From NCBI RefSeq assembly GCF_902498915.1, contig NZ_CABVLQ010000001.1: a stretch of 64,000 nt of DNA; one strand, 5' to 3'. How positions within the stretch are numbered: the stretch's first letter is position 1; every line of letters starts with the position of its first letter. The DNA comes from Escherichia ruysiae (GTDB lineage Bacteria; Pseudomonadota; Gammaproteobacteria; Enterobacterales; Enterobacteriaceae). The position numbers and the translations under genes were made by a program. This document shows, one piece after another, positions 17,955-25,807 of the stretch. Under the pieces are notes generated by a model. The model worked only from the letters and a program-made list of their open reading frames with translations. It searched no databases and had not been told where the DNA came from.

Positions 17955-19034
17955 ATGAATGAGTTGGTACAGATCCTGAAAAACACTCGTCAGCACTTAA
18001 TGACGGGCGTTTCACACATGATTCCCTTCGTGGTATCGGGCGGTATTTTGCTGGCGGTTTCCGTCATGTTGTATGGCAAAGGCGCAGTGCCGGATGCCGT
18101 AGCCGATCCGAATCTGAAAAAACTGTTTGATATCGGCGTTGCGGGTTTGACGCTGATGGTGCCTTTCCTCGCCGCTTACATTGGTTACTCCATTGCAGAG
18201 CGTTCTGCGCTGGCTCCGTGCGCTATCGGTGCCTGGGTCGGCAACAGCTTTGGTGCGGGTTTCTTTGGTGCGCTGATCGCCGGGATTATCGGCGGCATCG
18301 TGGTGCATTACCTGAAGAAAATTCCGGTGCATAAAGTTCTGCGTTCTGTCATGCCCATCTTCATTATCCCAATCGTCGGCACACTGATTACCGCTGGCGT
18401 CATGATGTGGGGGCTGGGCGAGCCGGTGGGTGCGTTGACTAACAGCCTGACCCAGTGGCTTCAGGGAATGCAGCAGGGCAGCATTGTTATGCTGGCGGTG
18501 ATCATGGGATTGATGCTGGCGTTCGATATGGGCGGCCCGGTTAACAAAGTGGCTTATGCATTCATGCTGATTTGCGTTGCTCAGGGGGTTTATACCGTGG
18601 TGGCCATTGCCGCTGTGGGTATTTGTATCCCGCCGCTGGGTATGGGGCTGGCGACGTTGATTGGTCGTAAAAATTTCTCCGCTGAAGAGCGCGAAACGGG
18701 TAAAGCGGCGCTGGTGATGGGGTGTGTTGGCGTCACTGAAGGGGCGATTCCTTTCGCCGCCGCCGATCCGTTACGTGTGATCCCTTCCATCATGGTCGGT
18801 TCTGTTTGTGGCACGGTGACCGCAGCAATGGTCGGTGCGCAGTGCTATGCAGGCTGGGGTGGTCTGATTGTGCTGCCGGTGGTTGAAGGTAAGTTGGGTT
18901 ATATCGCAGCAGTGGCTGTCGGGGCGGTTGTGACGGCAGTCTGCGTGAACGTGCTGAAAAGTCTGGCGCGTAAAAATGGGTCTTCGGCTGATGAGAAGGA
19001 AGATGACCTGGATCTGGATTTTGAAATTAATTAA
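17955..19034 (+). CDS. frwC: FrwC, fructose-like PTS permease IIC component
   Basis: The 359-residue inner-membrane protein has about eight to ten hydrophobic segments, starting MNELVQILKNTRQHLMTG, then MIPFVVSGGILLA. The conserved EIIC region GVTEGAIPFAAADPLR lies near residue 260. In the family this subunit moves the sugar, which is phosphorylated by the EIIB. The tail is acidic (DEKEDDLDLDFE). No EIIB is fused; frwB follows 14 bases later. The sugar is unknown. Confidence 0.96.
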   Translation: MNELVQILKNTRQHLMTGVSHMIPFVVSGGILLAVSVMLYGKGAVPDAVADPNLKKLFDIGVAGLTLMVPFLAAYIGYSIAERSALAPCAIGAWVGNSFGAGFFGALIAGIIGGIVVHYLKKIPVHKVLRSVMPIFIIPIVGTLITAGVMMWGLGEPVGALTNSLTQWLQGMQQGSIVMLAVIMGLMLAFDMGGPVNKVAYAFMLICVAQGVYTVVAIAAVGICIPPLGMGLATLIGRKNFSAEERETGKAALVMGCVGVTEGAIPFAAADPLRVIPSIMVGSVCGTVTAAMVGAQCYAGWGGLIVLPVVEGKLGYIAAVAVGAVVTAVCVNVLKSLARKNGSSADEKEDDLDLDFEIN

Positions 19035-19048
19035 TTGAGGAACGAGCC

Positions 19049-19369
19049 ATGACGAAAATTATTGCAGTAACCGCATGTCCTTCAGGTGTTGCCCATACCT
19101 ATATGGCAGCAGAGGCGCTGGAAAGTGCCGCGAAAGCGAAAGGCTGGGAAGTGAAAGTAGAAACCCAGGGGTCAATTGGTCTGGAAAATGAACTGACAGC
19201 GGAAGACGTGGCGAGCGCCGATATGGTGATTCTGACCAAAGATATCGGCATCAAATTTGAAGAGCGTTTTGCTGGCAAGACTATCGTGCGCGTCAACATC
19301 AGCGACGCGGTAAAACGCGCTGAAGCCATCATGAACAAAATCGAAGCCCATCTGGCACAGACTGCTTAA
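19049..19369 (+). CDS. frwB: FrwB, fructose-like PTS IIB component
   Basis: The 106-residue cytosolic protein carries the EIIB phosphorylation cysteine at Cys10 (IIAVTACPSGVAHTYMAAEAL), then KVETQGSIGLEN, typical of fructose-type EIIB. It should take phosphate from the PtsA EIIA domain and pass it to sugar bound by FrwC. A strong intrinsic terminator follows it, before pflD. Confidence 0.96.
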   Translation: MTKIIAVTACPSGVAHTYMAAEALESAAKAKGWEVKVETQGSIGLENELTAEDVASADMVILTKDIGIKFEERFAGKTIVRVNISDAVKRAEAIMNKIEAHLAQTA

Positions 19370-19376
19370 GTTTTTA

Positions 19377-19405
19377 GCCCGCCTGAAACGGCGGGCTTGT
19401 TTTTT
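19377..19405 (+). terminator. intrinsic terminator between frwB and pflD
   Basis: GCCCGCC, six bases, then GGCGGGC followed by TTGTTTTTT. It lies inside the frwC-B-pflD-C-frwD series, so some transcripts should stop after frwB, lowering expression of the downstream genes unless these have another promoter. Confidence 0.88.
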
Positions 19406-19422
19406 CCCTACAGGAGTTCCTC

Positions 19423-21720
19423 ATGACGAATCGTATCTCTCGCCTTAAAACTGCGCTGTTTGCCAATACCCGTGAAATCTCGCTGGAGCGGGCGCTGCTT
19501 TATACCGCCAGCCATAAGCAAACCGAAGGCGAACCTGTGATTATTCGTCGGGCAAAAGCCACGGCGTATATCCTGGAACACGTTGAAATTTCGATTCGTG
19601 ATGAAGAACTGATTGCCGGTAACCGCACCGTAAAACCTCGCGCCGGGATTATGTCACCGGAAATGGATCCTTACTGGTTGCTGAAAGAGCTGGAGCAATT
19701 CCCGACGCGACCGCAGGATCGCTTTGCTATCAGTGAAGAAGATAAACGTATCTACCGCGAAGAGTTGTTCCCGTACTGGGAAAAACGTTCGATGAAAGAT
19801 TTCATCAACGGGCAGATGACGGATGAAGTAAAAGCCGCAACCAGCACGCAGATTTTCAGCATCAACCAGACGGATAAAGGTCAGGGGCATATCATTATTG
19901 ATTATCCGCGCCTGCTGAATCACGGGCTGGGTGAGCTGGTGGCGCAGATGCAGCAACATTGTCAGCAACAGCCGGATAATCACTTTTATCAGGCCGCGCT
20001 GTTACTGCTGGAAGCTTCACAAAAACACATTTTGCGTTACGCCGAACTGGCGGAAACGATGGCGGCAAACTGCACCGATGCCCAGCGTCGCGAAGAATTG
20101 CTGACTATTGCGGAGATCTCCCGCCATAACGCGCAACATAAGCCGCAGACGTTCTGGCAGGCGTGCCAGTTGTTCTGGTACATGAACATCATTCTGCAAT
20201 ACGAATCCAACGCCAGTTCGCTGTCGTTAGGGCGCTTCGACCAGTATATGTTGCCGTTCTATCAGACATCATTAACCCAGGGCGAAGACCCGGCGTTCCT
20301 GAAAGAACTGCTCGAATCTTTATGGGTGAAGTGCAACGACATCGTGCTGTTACGCTCCACCAGCAGCGCGCGCTATTTCGCAGGTTTCCCGACCGGCTAT
20401 ACCGCGCTGCTCGGCGGTTTAACGGAAAACGGACGTAGTGCGGTGAACGTGCTTTCGTTCCTCTGCCTCGACGCCTATCAAAGCGTGCAATTACCGCAAC
20501 CGAACCTGGGCGTGCGCACTAACGCCTTGATCGACACGCCGTTCCTGATGAAAACCGCAGAAACCATTCGCCTCGGCACCGGTATTCCGCAAATCTTTAA
20601 CGATGAAGTGGTGGTGCCAGCGTTCCTCAACCGTGGCGTTTCGCTGGAAGATGCGCGCGACTATTCAGTGGTCGGTTGCGTGGAGTTGTCTATTCCTGGC
20701 AGAACTTACGGCTTGCACGACATCGCGATGTTTAACCTGCTGAAAGTGATGGAAATTTGTCTGCATGAAAATGAAGGCAATGCTGCGCTGACTTATGAAG
20801 GTTTACTGGAACAGATCCGCGCCAAGATTAGCCACTACATCACCCTAATGGTTGAAGGCAGCAATATTTGTGATATCGGCCATCGCGACTGGGCGCCAGT
20901 GCCGCTGCTTTCGTCGTTTATCAGCGATTGTCTGGAAAAAGGCCGCGATATTACCGATGGCGGCGCGCGTTATAACTTCTCCGGCGTACAGGGGATCGGT
21001 ATTGCCAACCTGAGCGATTCTCTCCATGCGTTGAAAGGGATGGTTTTTGATCAACAGCGTTTAAGTTTTGACGAATTGTTGTCGGTATTAAAAGCCAACT
21101 TCGCAACGCCCGAAGGCGAAAAAGTTCGCGCTCGCTTAATTAACCGCTTTGAGAAATACGGCAACGATATCGACGAGGTGGATAACATTAGCGCCGAACT
21201 GCTGCGCCACTACTGCAAAGAAGTGGAAAAATACCAGAACCCGCGCGGTGGCTACTTCACGCCGGGGTCGTATACCGTTTCTGCTCACGTCCCGTTGGGA
21301 TCGGTGGTTGGCGCGACGCCAGACGGTCGTTTTGCCGGGGAGCAACTGGCAGACGGTGGCTTGTCGCCAATGCTGGGCCAGGACGCACAAGGACCAACGG
21401 CGGTACTGAAATCAGTCAGTAAGCTCGATAACACGCTGCTGTCTAACGGTACATTGCTGAACGTGAAATTCACTCCGGCGACCCTCGAAGGTGAAGCGGG
21501 ATTACGTAAACTGGCCGATTTCTTACGCGCATTTACCCAGCTTAAGTTGCAGCATATTCAGTTTAACGTGGTGAATGCCGACACGTTGCGGGAAGCGCAA
21601 AAGCGCCCACAAGATTATGCCGGGCTGGTGGTGCGCGTTGCCGGATATAGCGCCTTCTTTGTCGAATTGTCGAAGGAGATCCAGGATGACATCATCCGCC
21701 GGACAGCGCATCAGCTGTAA
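19423..21720 (+). CDS. pflD: PflD, glycyl-radical enzyme of unknown substrate
   Basis: The 765-residue protein is a complete glycyl-radical enzyme. The radical glycine is Gly741 in VVRVAGYSAFFVEL and the thiyl cysteine is Cys419 in SVVGCVELSIPG. The GCVE motif (Cys419-Val-Glu421) is that of glycerol-, choline- and related radical eliminases; true pyruvate formate-lyase has two adjacent cysteines. It is therefore better viewed as a probable dehydratase or lyase than as formate acetyltransferase. Its activase gene pflC overlaps its end by 35 bases. It works only without oxygen. Confidence 0.93.
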   Translation: MTNRISRLKTALFANTREISLERALLYTASHKQTEGEPVIIRRAKATAYILEHVEISIRDEELIAGNRTVKPRAGIMSPEMDPYWLLKELEQFPTRPQDRFAISEEDKRIYREELFPYWEKRSMKDFINGQMTDEVKAATSTQIFSINQTDKGQGHIIIDYPRLLNHGLGELVAQMQQHCQQQPDNHFYQAALLLLEASQKHILRYAELAETMAANCTDAQRREELLTIAEISRHNAQHKPQTFWQACQLFWYMNIILQYESNASSLSLGRFDQYMLPFYQTSLTQGEDPAFLKELLESLWVKCNDIVLLRSTSSARYFAGFPTGYTALLGGLTENGRSAVNVLSFLCLDAYQSVQLPQPNLGVRTNALIDTPFLMKTAETIRLGTGIPQIFNDEVVVPAFLNRGVSLEDARDYSVVGCVELSIPGRTYGLHDIAMFNLLKVMEICLHENEGNAALTYEGLLEQIRAKISHYITLMVEGSNICDIGHRDWAPVPLLSSFISDCLEKGRDITDGGARYNFSGVQGIGIANLSDSLHALKGMVFDQQRLSFDELLSVLKANFATPEGEKVRARLINRFEKYGNDIDEVDNISAELLRHYCKEVEKYQNPRGGYFTPGSYTVSAHVPLGSVVGATPDGRFAGEQLADGGLSPMLGQDAQGPTAVLKSVSKLDNTLLSNGTLLNVKFTPATLEGEAGLRKLADFLRAFTQLKLQHIQFNVVNADTLREAQKRPQDYAGLVVRVAGYSAFFVELSKEIQDDIIRRTAHQL

Positions 21721-22564
21721 CGTTGTGGAAACGCGCCGCGATGACGTGGCGCGCATTTTCAACATTCAGCGTTATTCGCTGAATGACGGTGAAGGCATCC
21801 GCACGGTGGTCTTTTTTAAAGGCTGCCCACATCTTTGCCCGTGGTGTGCTAATCCGGAGTCGATCTCCGGCAAAATCCAGACGGTACGCAGAGAGGCGAA
21901 ATGTCTGCACTGCGCGAAATGTTTACGTGATGCGGATGAATGCCCCTCCGGGGCGTTTGAACGGATTGGTCGCGATATCAGCCTTGACGCGCTGGAGCGG
22001 GAAGTGATGAAAGATGACATTTTCTTTCGCACGTCCGGCGGCGGCGTCACGCTTTCTGGCGGCGAAGTGTTAATGCAGGCGGAATTTGCGACCCGTTTTT
22101 TACAGCGACTTCGGCTTTGGGGCGTCTCATGTGCCATCGAAACTGCCGGAGACGCGCCAGCCAGCAAGCTGTTACCACTGGCGAAATTGTGCGATGAAGT
22201 GTTGTTCGATTTAAAAATTATGGACGCGACTCAGGCGTGGGATGTGGTGAAGATGAACCTGCCACGCGTGCTGGAGAATCTGCGTTTGCTGGTAAGCGAA
22301 GGTGTCAACGTGATCCCGCGTTTACCGCTGATCCCTGGTTTCACACTCAGCCGGGAGAATATGCAGCAGGCGCTGGACGTGCTGATCCCGCTGAATATCA
22401 GGCAAATCCACCTGTTGCCGTTTCATCAGTACGGTGAACCGAAATACCGCCTGCTGGGGAAAACATGGTCGATGAAAGAGGTTTCTGCGCCCTCGTCAGC
22501 CGATGTGGCAACGATGCGCGAAATGGCAGAACGAGCCGGATTTGAGGTTACCGTGGGGGGGTAA
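21686..22564 (+). CDS. pflC: PflC, glycyl-radical enzyme activating enzyme
   Basis: The 292-residue radical-SAM protein should install the glycyl radical on PflD. The radical-SAM cluster motif is CPHLCPWC (C-x3-C-x2-C) near residue 49, followed by a second cysteine set, CLHCAKCLRDADEC, for an extra iron-sulfur cluster, as in activases of eliminase-type enzymes. The start MTSSAGQR at 21686, after AAGGAGATCCAGG, gives the K-12 length and overlaps pflD by 35 bases. Confidence 0.95.
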   Translation: MTSSAGQRISCNVVETRRDDVARIFNIQRYSLNDGEGIRTVVFFKGCPHLCPWCANPESISGKIQTVRREAKCLHCAKCLRDADECPSGAFERIGRDISLDALEREVMKDDIFFRTSGGGVTLSGGEVLMQAEFATRFLQRLRLWGVSCAIETAGDAPASKLLPLAKLCDEVLFDLKIMDATQAWDVVKMNLPRVLENLRLLVSEGVNVIPRLPLIPGFTLSRENMQQALDVLIPLNIRQIHLLPFHQYGEPKYRLLGKTWSMKEVSAPSSADVATMREMAERAGFEVTVGG

Positions 22565-22565
22565 A

Positions 22566-22907
22566 ATGGCATACCTGGTGGCAGTAACCGCCTGCGTCAG
22601 CGGCGTGGCGCATACTTATATGGCGGCAGAACGGCTGGAAAAATTATGCCAGTTAGAGAAGTGGGGCGTCAGCATTGAAACCCAGGGGGCGCTGGGAACG
22701 GAGAATCGTTTAGCGGACGAGGATATCCGTCGGGCGGATGTTGCGCTGTTGATTACGGATATCGAGCTTGCTGGTGCCGAGCGATTTGAGCATTGCCGCT
22801 ATGTGCAATGCAGCATCTACGCATTCCTGCGTGAGCCGCAGCGGGTAATGAGCGCGGTGCGCAAAGTGCTTTCTGCGCCGCAGCAAACCCATCTTATTCT
22901 GGAGTAG
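22566..22907 (+). CDS. frwD: FrwD, second fructose-like PTS IIB component
   Basis: The 113-residue EIIB paralogue of FrwB has the same phosphocysteine context at Cys10 (VAVTACVSGVAHTYMAAERL). The ATG follows one base after the pflC stop, so it is translated in the same operon. Its 3' end overlaps the convergent yijO by 14 bases. Why the cluster keeps two EIIB proteins for one visible EIIC is not known. Confidence 0.95.
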   Translation: MAYLVAVTACVSGVAHTYMAAERLEKLCQLEKWGVSIETQGALGTENRLADEDIRRADVALLITDIELAGAERFEHCRYVQCSIYAFLREPQRVMSAVRKVLSAPQQTHLILE

Positions 22908-23745
22908 TCGGTTTTTCTGTCAGTTGGCTGTGGTATTGCCGACGATATTCTGACGGCGAGCGTTCGGTGTTTTTACGAAACAGGCGGCAGAAGTAGTTGC
23001 TGTCGACAAAGCCGCAGGCGTGCGCCACTTCTTTTACCTTCAGGTCATAGCCTTTCAACAACGTTTTTGCATGTTCCAGCCGTGTATGATTCAGGTATTC
23101 GTTAAAGCCCGTCGCACCCGTTTTTTGAAACAGGTGGGAGAGGTAATTGGGCGAAATATAGAATGCTTGCGCGACAGATTCACGGGTTAGCGCGGAGGCA
23201 TAGCGTTCATCGATATAATCGCGAATCGCTTCAAATAGTGCCTGGCTGCGTGAGGCGGTCTGGATTTGACTGCCGAGCAAGTCGCGGCAGTGGCTAAGCA
23301 GGCTGGCGACGATAAGCCTTGCCGTTTGCTGCTCCTGTGGCTGCATTTGCATTTCATTGAGTGTTTGCAGCAAGAATGAACCAATGCGCGGGCCGCGTCG
23401 GGCGACGTGCTGCTTTGCCAGATTTTGGTATTGCTTGCCATCCCATTGTACGACGCTGAAGCCGAGTTGCTGTTTGCCAAACAGCACGCTAAAGGTGGTA
23501 GCGGGTGTTTGCCATTGCGGGAAGTTCCAGCCGCCAGCAGGGACGTACAGTACATCGCCGGGAACTAACGTTGCGCCAGCGCCGGTATCAACAAACTCGC
23601 CTTCCAGCACAATTTCCAGCCGTGGAAAATCGACCTGATATGCAAGATCGGGCGCCGGGCCGTTGCTACTGGCAAAGTAAATCTGGCGCAGGGACAGCGG
23701 GCCGTTGATCAGGCGGGAGAGCAGATAGCTGACGTCGTGATACAT
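22894..23745 (-). CDS. yijO: YijO, AraC-family transcriptional regulator
   Basis: The 283-residue protein has an N-terminal cupin-like sensing part (about 1-160, with VLEGEFVDTGAGATLVPGDVLYVPAGGW) and a C-terminal pair of AraC helix-turn-helix motifs (about 180-280, with ESVAQAFYISPNYLSHLFQ and VKEVAHACGFVDSNYFCRLFRK). Ligand and targets are unknown; the overlap with frwD makes the frw/pfl cluster the natural candidate, by position only. Confidence 0.94.
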   Translation of the reverse strand: MYHDVSYLLSRLINGPLSLRQIYFASSNGPAPDLAYQVDFPRLEIVLEGEFVDTGAGATLVPGDVLYVPAGGWNFPQWQTPATTFSVLFGKQQLGFSVVQWDGKQYQNLAKQHVARRGPRIGSFLLQTLNEMQMQPQEQQTARLIVASLLSHCRDLLGSQIQTASRSQALFEAIRDYIDERYASALTRESVAQAFYISPNYLSHLFQKTGATGFNEYLNHTRLEHAKTLLKGYDLKVKEVAHACGFVDSNYFCRLFRKNTERSPSEYRRQYHSQLTEKPTTPE

Positions 23746-23792
23746 GTTATTCCCTTAGGTATGTAGATGGGAAAACAGTAACTGGCATTATG

Positions 23793-23819
23793 AAAAAAGG
23801 CCACCTGAAAAGTGTGGCC
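23793..23819 (-). terminator. eptC intrinsic terminator
   Basis: On the minus strand GGCCAC, nine bases, then GTGGCC is followed by six T. It lies about 75 bases beyond the eptC stop and just before yijO. Confidence 0.85.
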
Positions 23820-23893
23820 TGATGAGAGTTCGATGTAAACATTGCGGCAGTATCGCATCCGGCAAATAGCGCCAGACGCGATACAAAGGTCAT

Positions 23894-25627
23894 TTACTGA
23901 TTACCCACCTGATCGCCATACGGCAGAGTGTCGTAATCGATCAGCGCGTTTTTCTTGTACGGGTTGCCAATCCAGCGGGTGGTTTCTTTGAACTGCGGGT
24001 TCACCACCGAACGGGTTGGATCGTAACCGTCGTAAGATAAGCCCGCCAAATCCGACCAGGTGTGGATCAGTTCCGCCAGGCTGTATTTACGATCAACATC
24101 CTGTGAGAAATCACGCGGATGAGTCGCTTGCCATTTTTCCGACGTCCACAGCAGGAACGGAATGGTGTACATATGACGCGTCGGGTTGTCTTCGTTACGC
24201 CCCTGAGTTTTGTGCGGCGGCGTGTCGTAAACCTCTTCACCGTGGTCAGAGAAGTAAACCAGGAAACCGTTCGGGTCTGCTGCTTTAAAGTCTTTAATCA
24301 GGCTGGCAACCACATGATCGTTATACAAGTTAGCGTTGTCATAATCGTTATATGACTCCAGTTCTTCTGCGCTTAATCCCGGCGGAACATGATCGGTATT
24401 GCCATCAAACTTGCCCTGATTTTCCGGGTAGCGGTATTTGTATTTGATATGCGTACCCAGCAGATGAACGATGATCAGTTTCTTCGGCGCAGGGTCATTC
24501 AGCACTTCCTGGAACGGCTTCAGCACGTTGGTGTCGTATTCACGCGCACTCTGCGTACGTTGCTGGTTCATGTAGTACTGCTTGTCGGTCTGGCGCGAAA
24601 ATACCGTCAGCATGGTATTGCGGGCGGTCATCGTCTGCTGGTTGGTGATCCAGAAGGTTTTATACCCCGCCTGTTTCATCATGTTCATCAGCGACGGTTG
24701 CGTCAGATACAGGTCAGGGTTCTTTTCGTTGGCAAAAGTCAGCGCCTGTTGCAGGATTTCAATGGTGTACGGACGAGACGTAACCACGTTATTAAATACG
24801 GTCAGATTCGGATCGGTTTTATGCAGCGCATCCAGTTCTGGCGTGGTTTCACGCGGATAACCATACAGACTCATACGTCCACGCTGGGTTGACTCGCCAA
24901 TCACCAGTACCAGGGTGCGTGGTTCGTTGCCCGATTCATCTTTGAAATTAGCCAGCGGCGGTAATGCATTATTTTCATTCAGCAGCTTCGTCAGCGAGTT
25001 AAGTTGCTGGCGATACTGATAATAACCAGTCAGGAATTGCCACGGGGCGGCAGGCTCCATGCGCGATGCCAGGTTATTCAACGTTTTCTCAAACGGCTTG
25101 TTTTTGATAAACGTATTCATGGCGATCGGATGCAGAATCAAACCGTAAAGCAGGGCAAAAGAGACGATATAACGCCACGGCTTCGGAATATAGACCGGGC
25201 GCAGGCGTGTCCACAGCAGAACTGCCACCGCCGTATAGGCCAGCGCGATAAGCACAATCTTCAGGCTGAAATACTGGCTTAAATACTCGCTGGCTTCGTT
25301 GGTGTTGGTTTCAAACATCACAAACAGAACGCTCTGCGAGAACTCCTGACCGTAGATGACGTAGTAGCACAGCGCCGCCAGAGAGGCCGCCCACAGCACC
25401 ACGCCGATCACTGCGGCAATAATTTTAATCCGCTTCGGAAAGAGGAATACCGGGATCAACCACAGCGAACTGAACAGCAGTGAGTCGCGAATGCCGTTGG
25501 TGCCGCTGTAGCCGCTGATGTAAATAATGGCCTGTAACAGGGTAGAGAAAAACCAAAAGTAGAGCAGTGCCCAACCCAGGGCTTTCCAGCTAAAAAGGGG
25601 TTTAGTCTGGACTTCAGTGGAATGCAT
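23894..25627 (-). CDS. eptC: EptC (CptA), phosphoethanolamine transferase
   Basis: The 577-residue inner-membrane enzyme of the EptA/B/C family adds phosphoethanolamine to the lipopolysaccharide core (heptose I for EptC). The N-terminal third has about five membrane segments (residues 15-175). A periplasmic sulfatase-fold domain follows, with the nucleophilic threonine in VIGESTQRGRMSLYGYPRETTP and metal-site motifs YFSDHGEEVYD and HMYTIPFLLW. It has its own terminator and is transcribed alone. Confidence 0.96.
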   Translation of the reverse strand: MHSTEVQTKPLFSWKALGWALLYFWFFSTLLQAIIYISGYSGTNGIRDSLLFSSLWLIPVFLFPKRIKIIAAVIGVVLWAASLAALCYYVIYGQEFSQSVLFVMFETNTNEASEYLSQYFSLKIVLIALAYTAVAVLLWTRLRPVYIPKPWRYIVSFALLYGLILHPIAMNTFIKNKPFEKTLNNLASRMEPAAPWQFLTGYYQYRQQLNSLTKLLNENNALPPLANFKDESGNEPRTLVLVIGESTQRGRMSLYGYPRETTPELDALHKTDPNLTVFNNVVTSRPYTIEILQQALTFANEKNPDLYLTQPSLMNMMKQAGYKTFWITNQQTMTARNTMLTVFSRQTDKQYYMNQQRTQSAREYDTNVLKPFQEVLNDPAPKKLIIVHLLGTHIKYKYRYPENQGKFDGNTDHVPPGLSAEELESYNDYDNANLYNDHVVASLIKDFKAADPNGFLVYFSDHGEEVYDTPPHKTQGRNEDNPTRHMYTIPFLLWTSEKWQATHPRDFSQDVDRKYSLAELIHTWSDLAGLSYDGYDPTRSVVNPQFKETTRWIGNPYKKNALIDYDTLPYGDQVGNQ

Positions 25628-25766
25628 AGTAAGAACCCGTTTTGGATAATAGCGCCGAATGTAAGGACAAAACCTTAAGGATATCTGAAGGGATATCCAG
25701 AATCTGGGTGAAATGCAGACAGAAATATATTGAAAACGAAGGTGTTAGAACAGAAGTATTTCAGAA

Positions 25767-25792
25767 AACCCTCGCGCTATTGCACGAGGGTT
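25767..25792 (-). terminator. ppc intrinsic terminator
   Basis: On the minus strand AACCCTCG, ten bases, then CGAGGGTT runs into TTCT. It begins 15 bases beyond the ppc stop. Confidence 0.85.
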
Positions 25793-25807
25793 GATAGAGG
25801 ATGGGGG

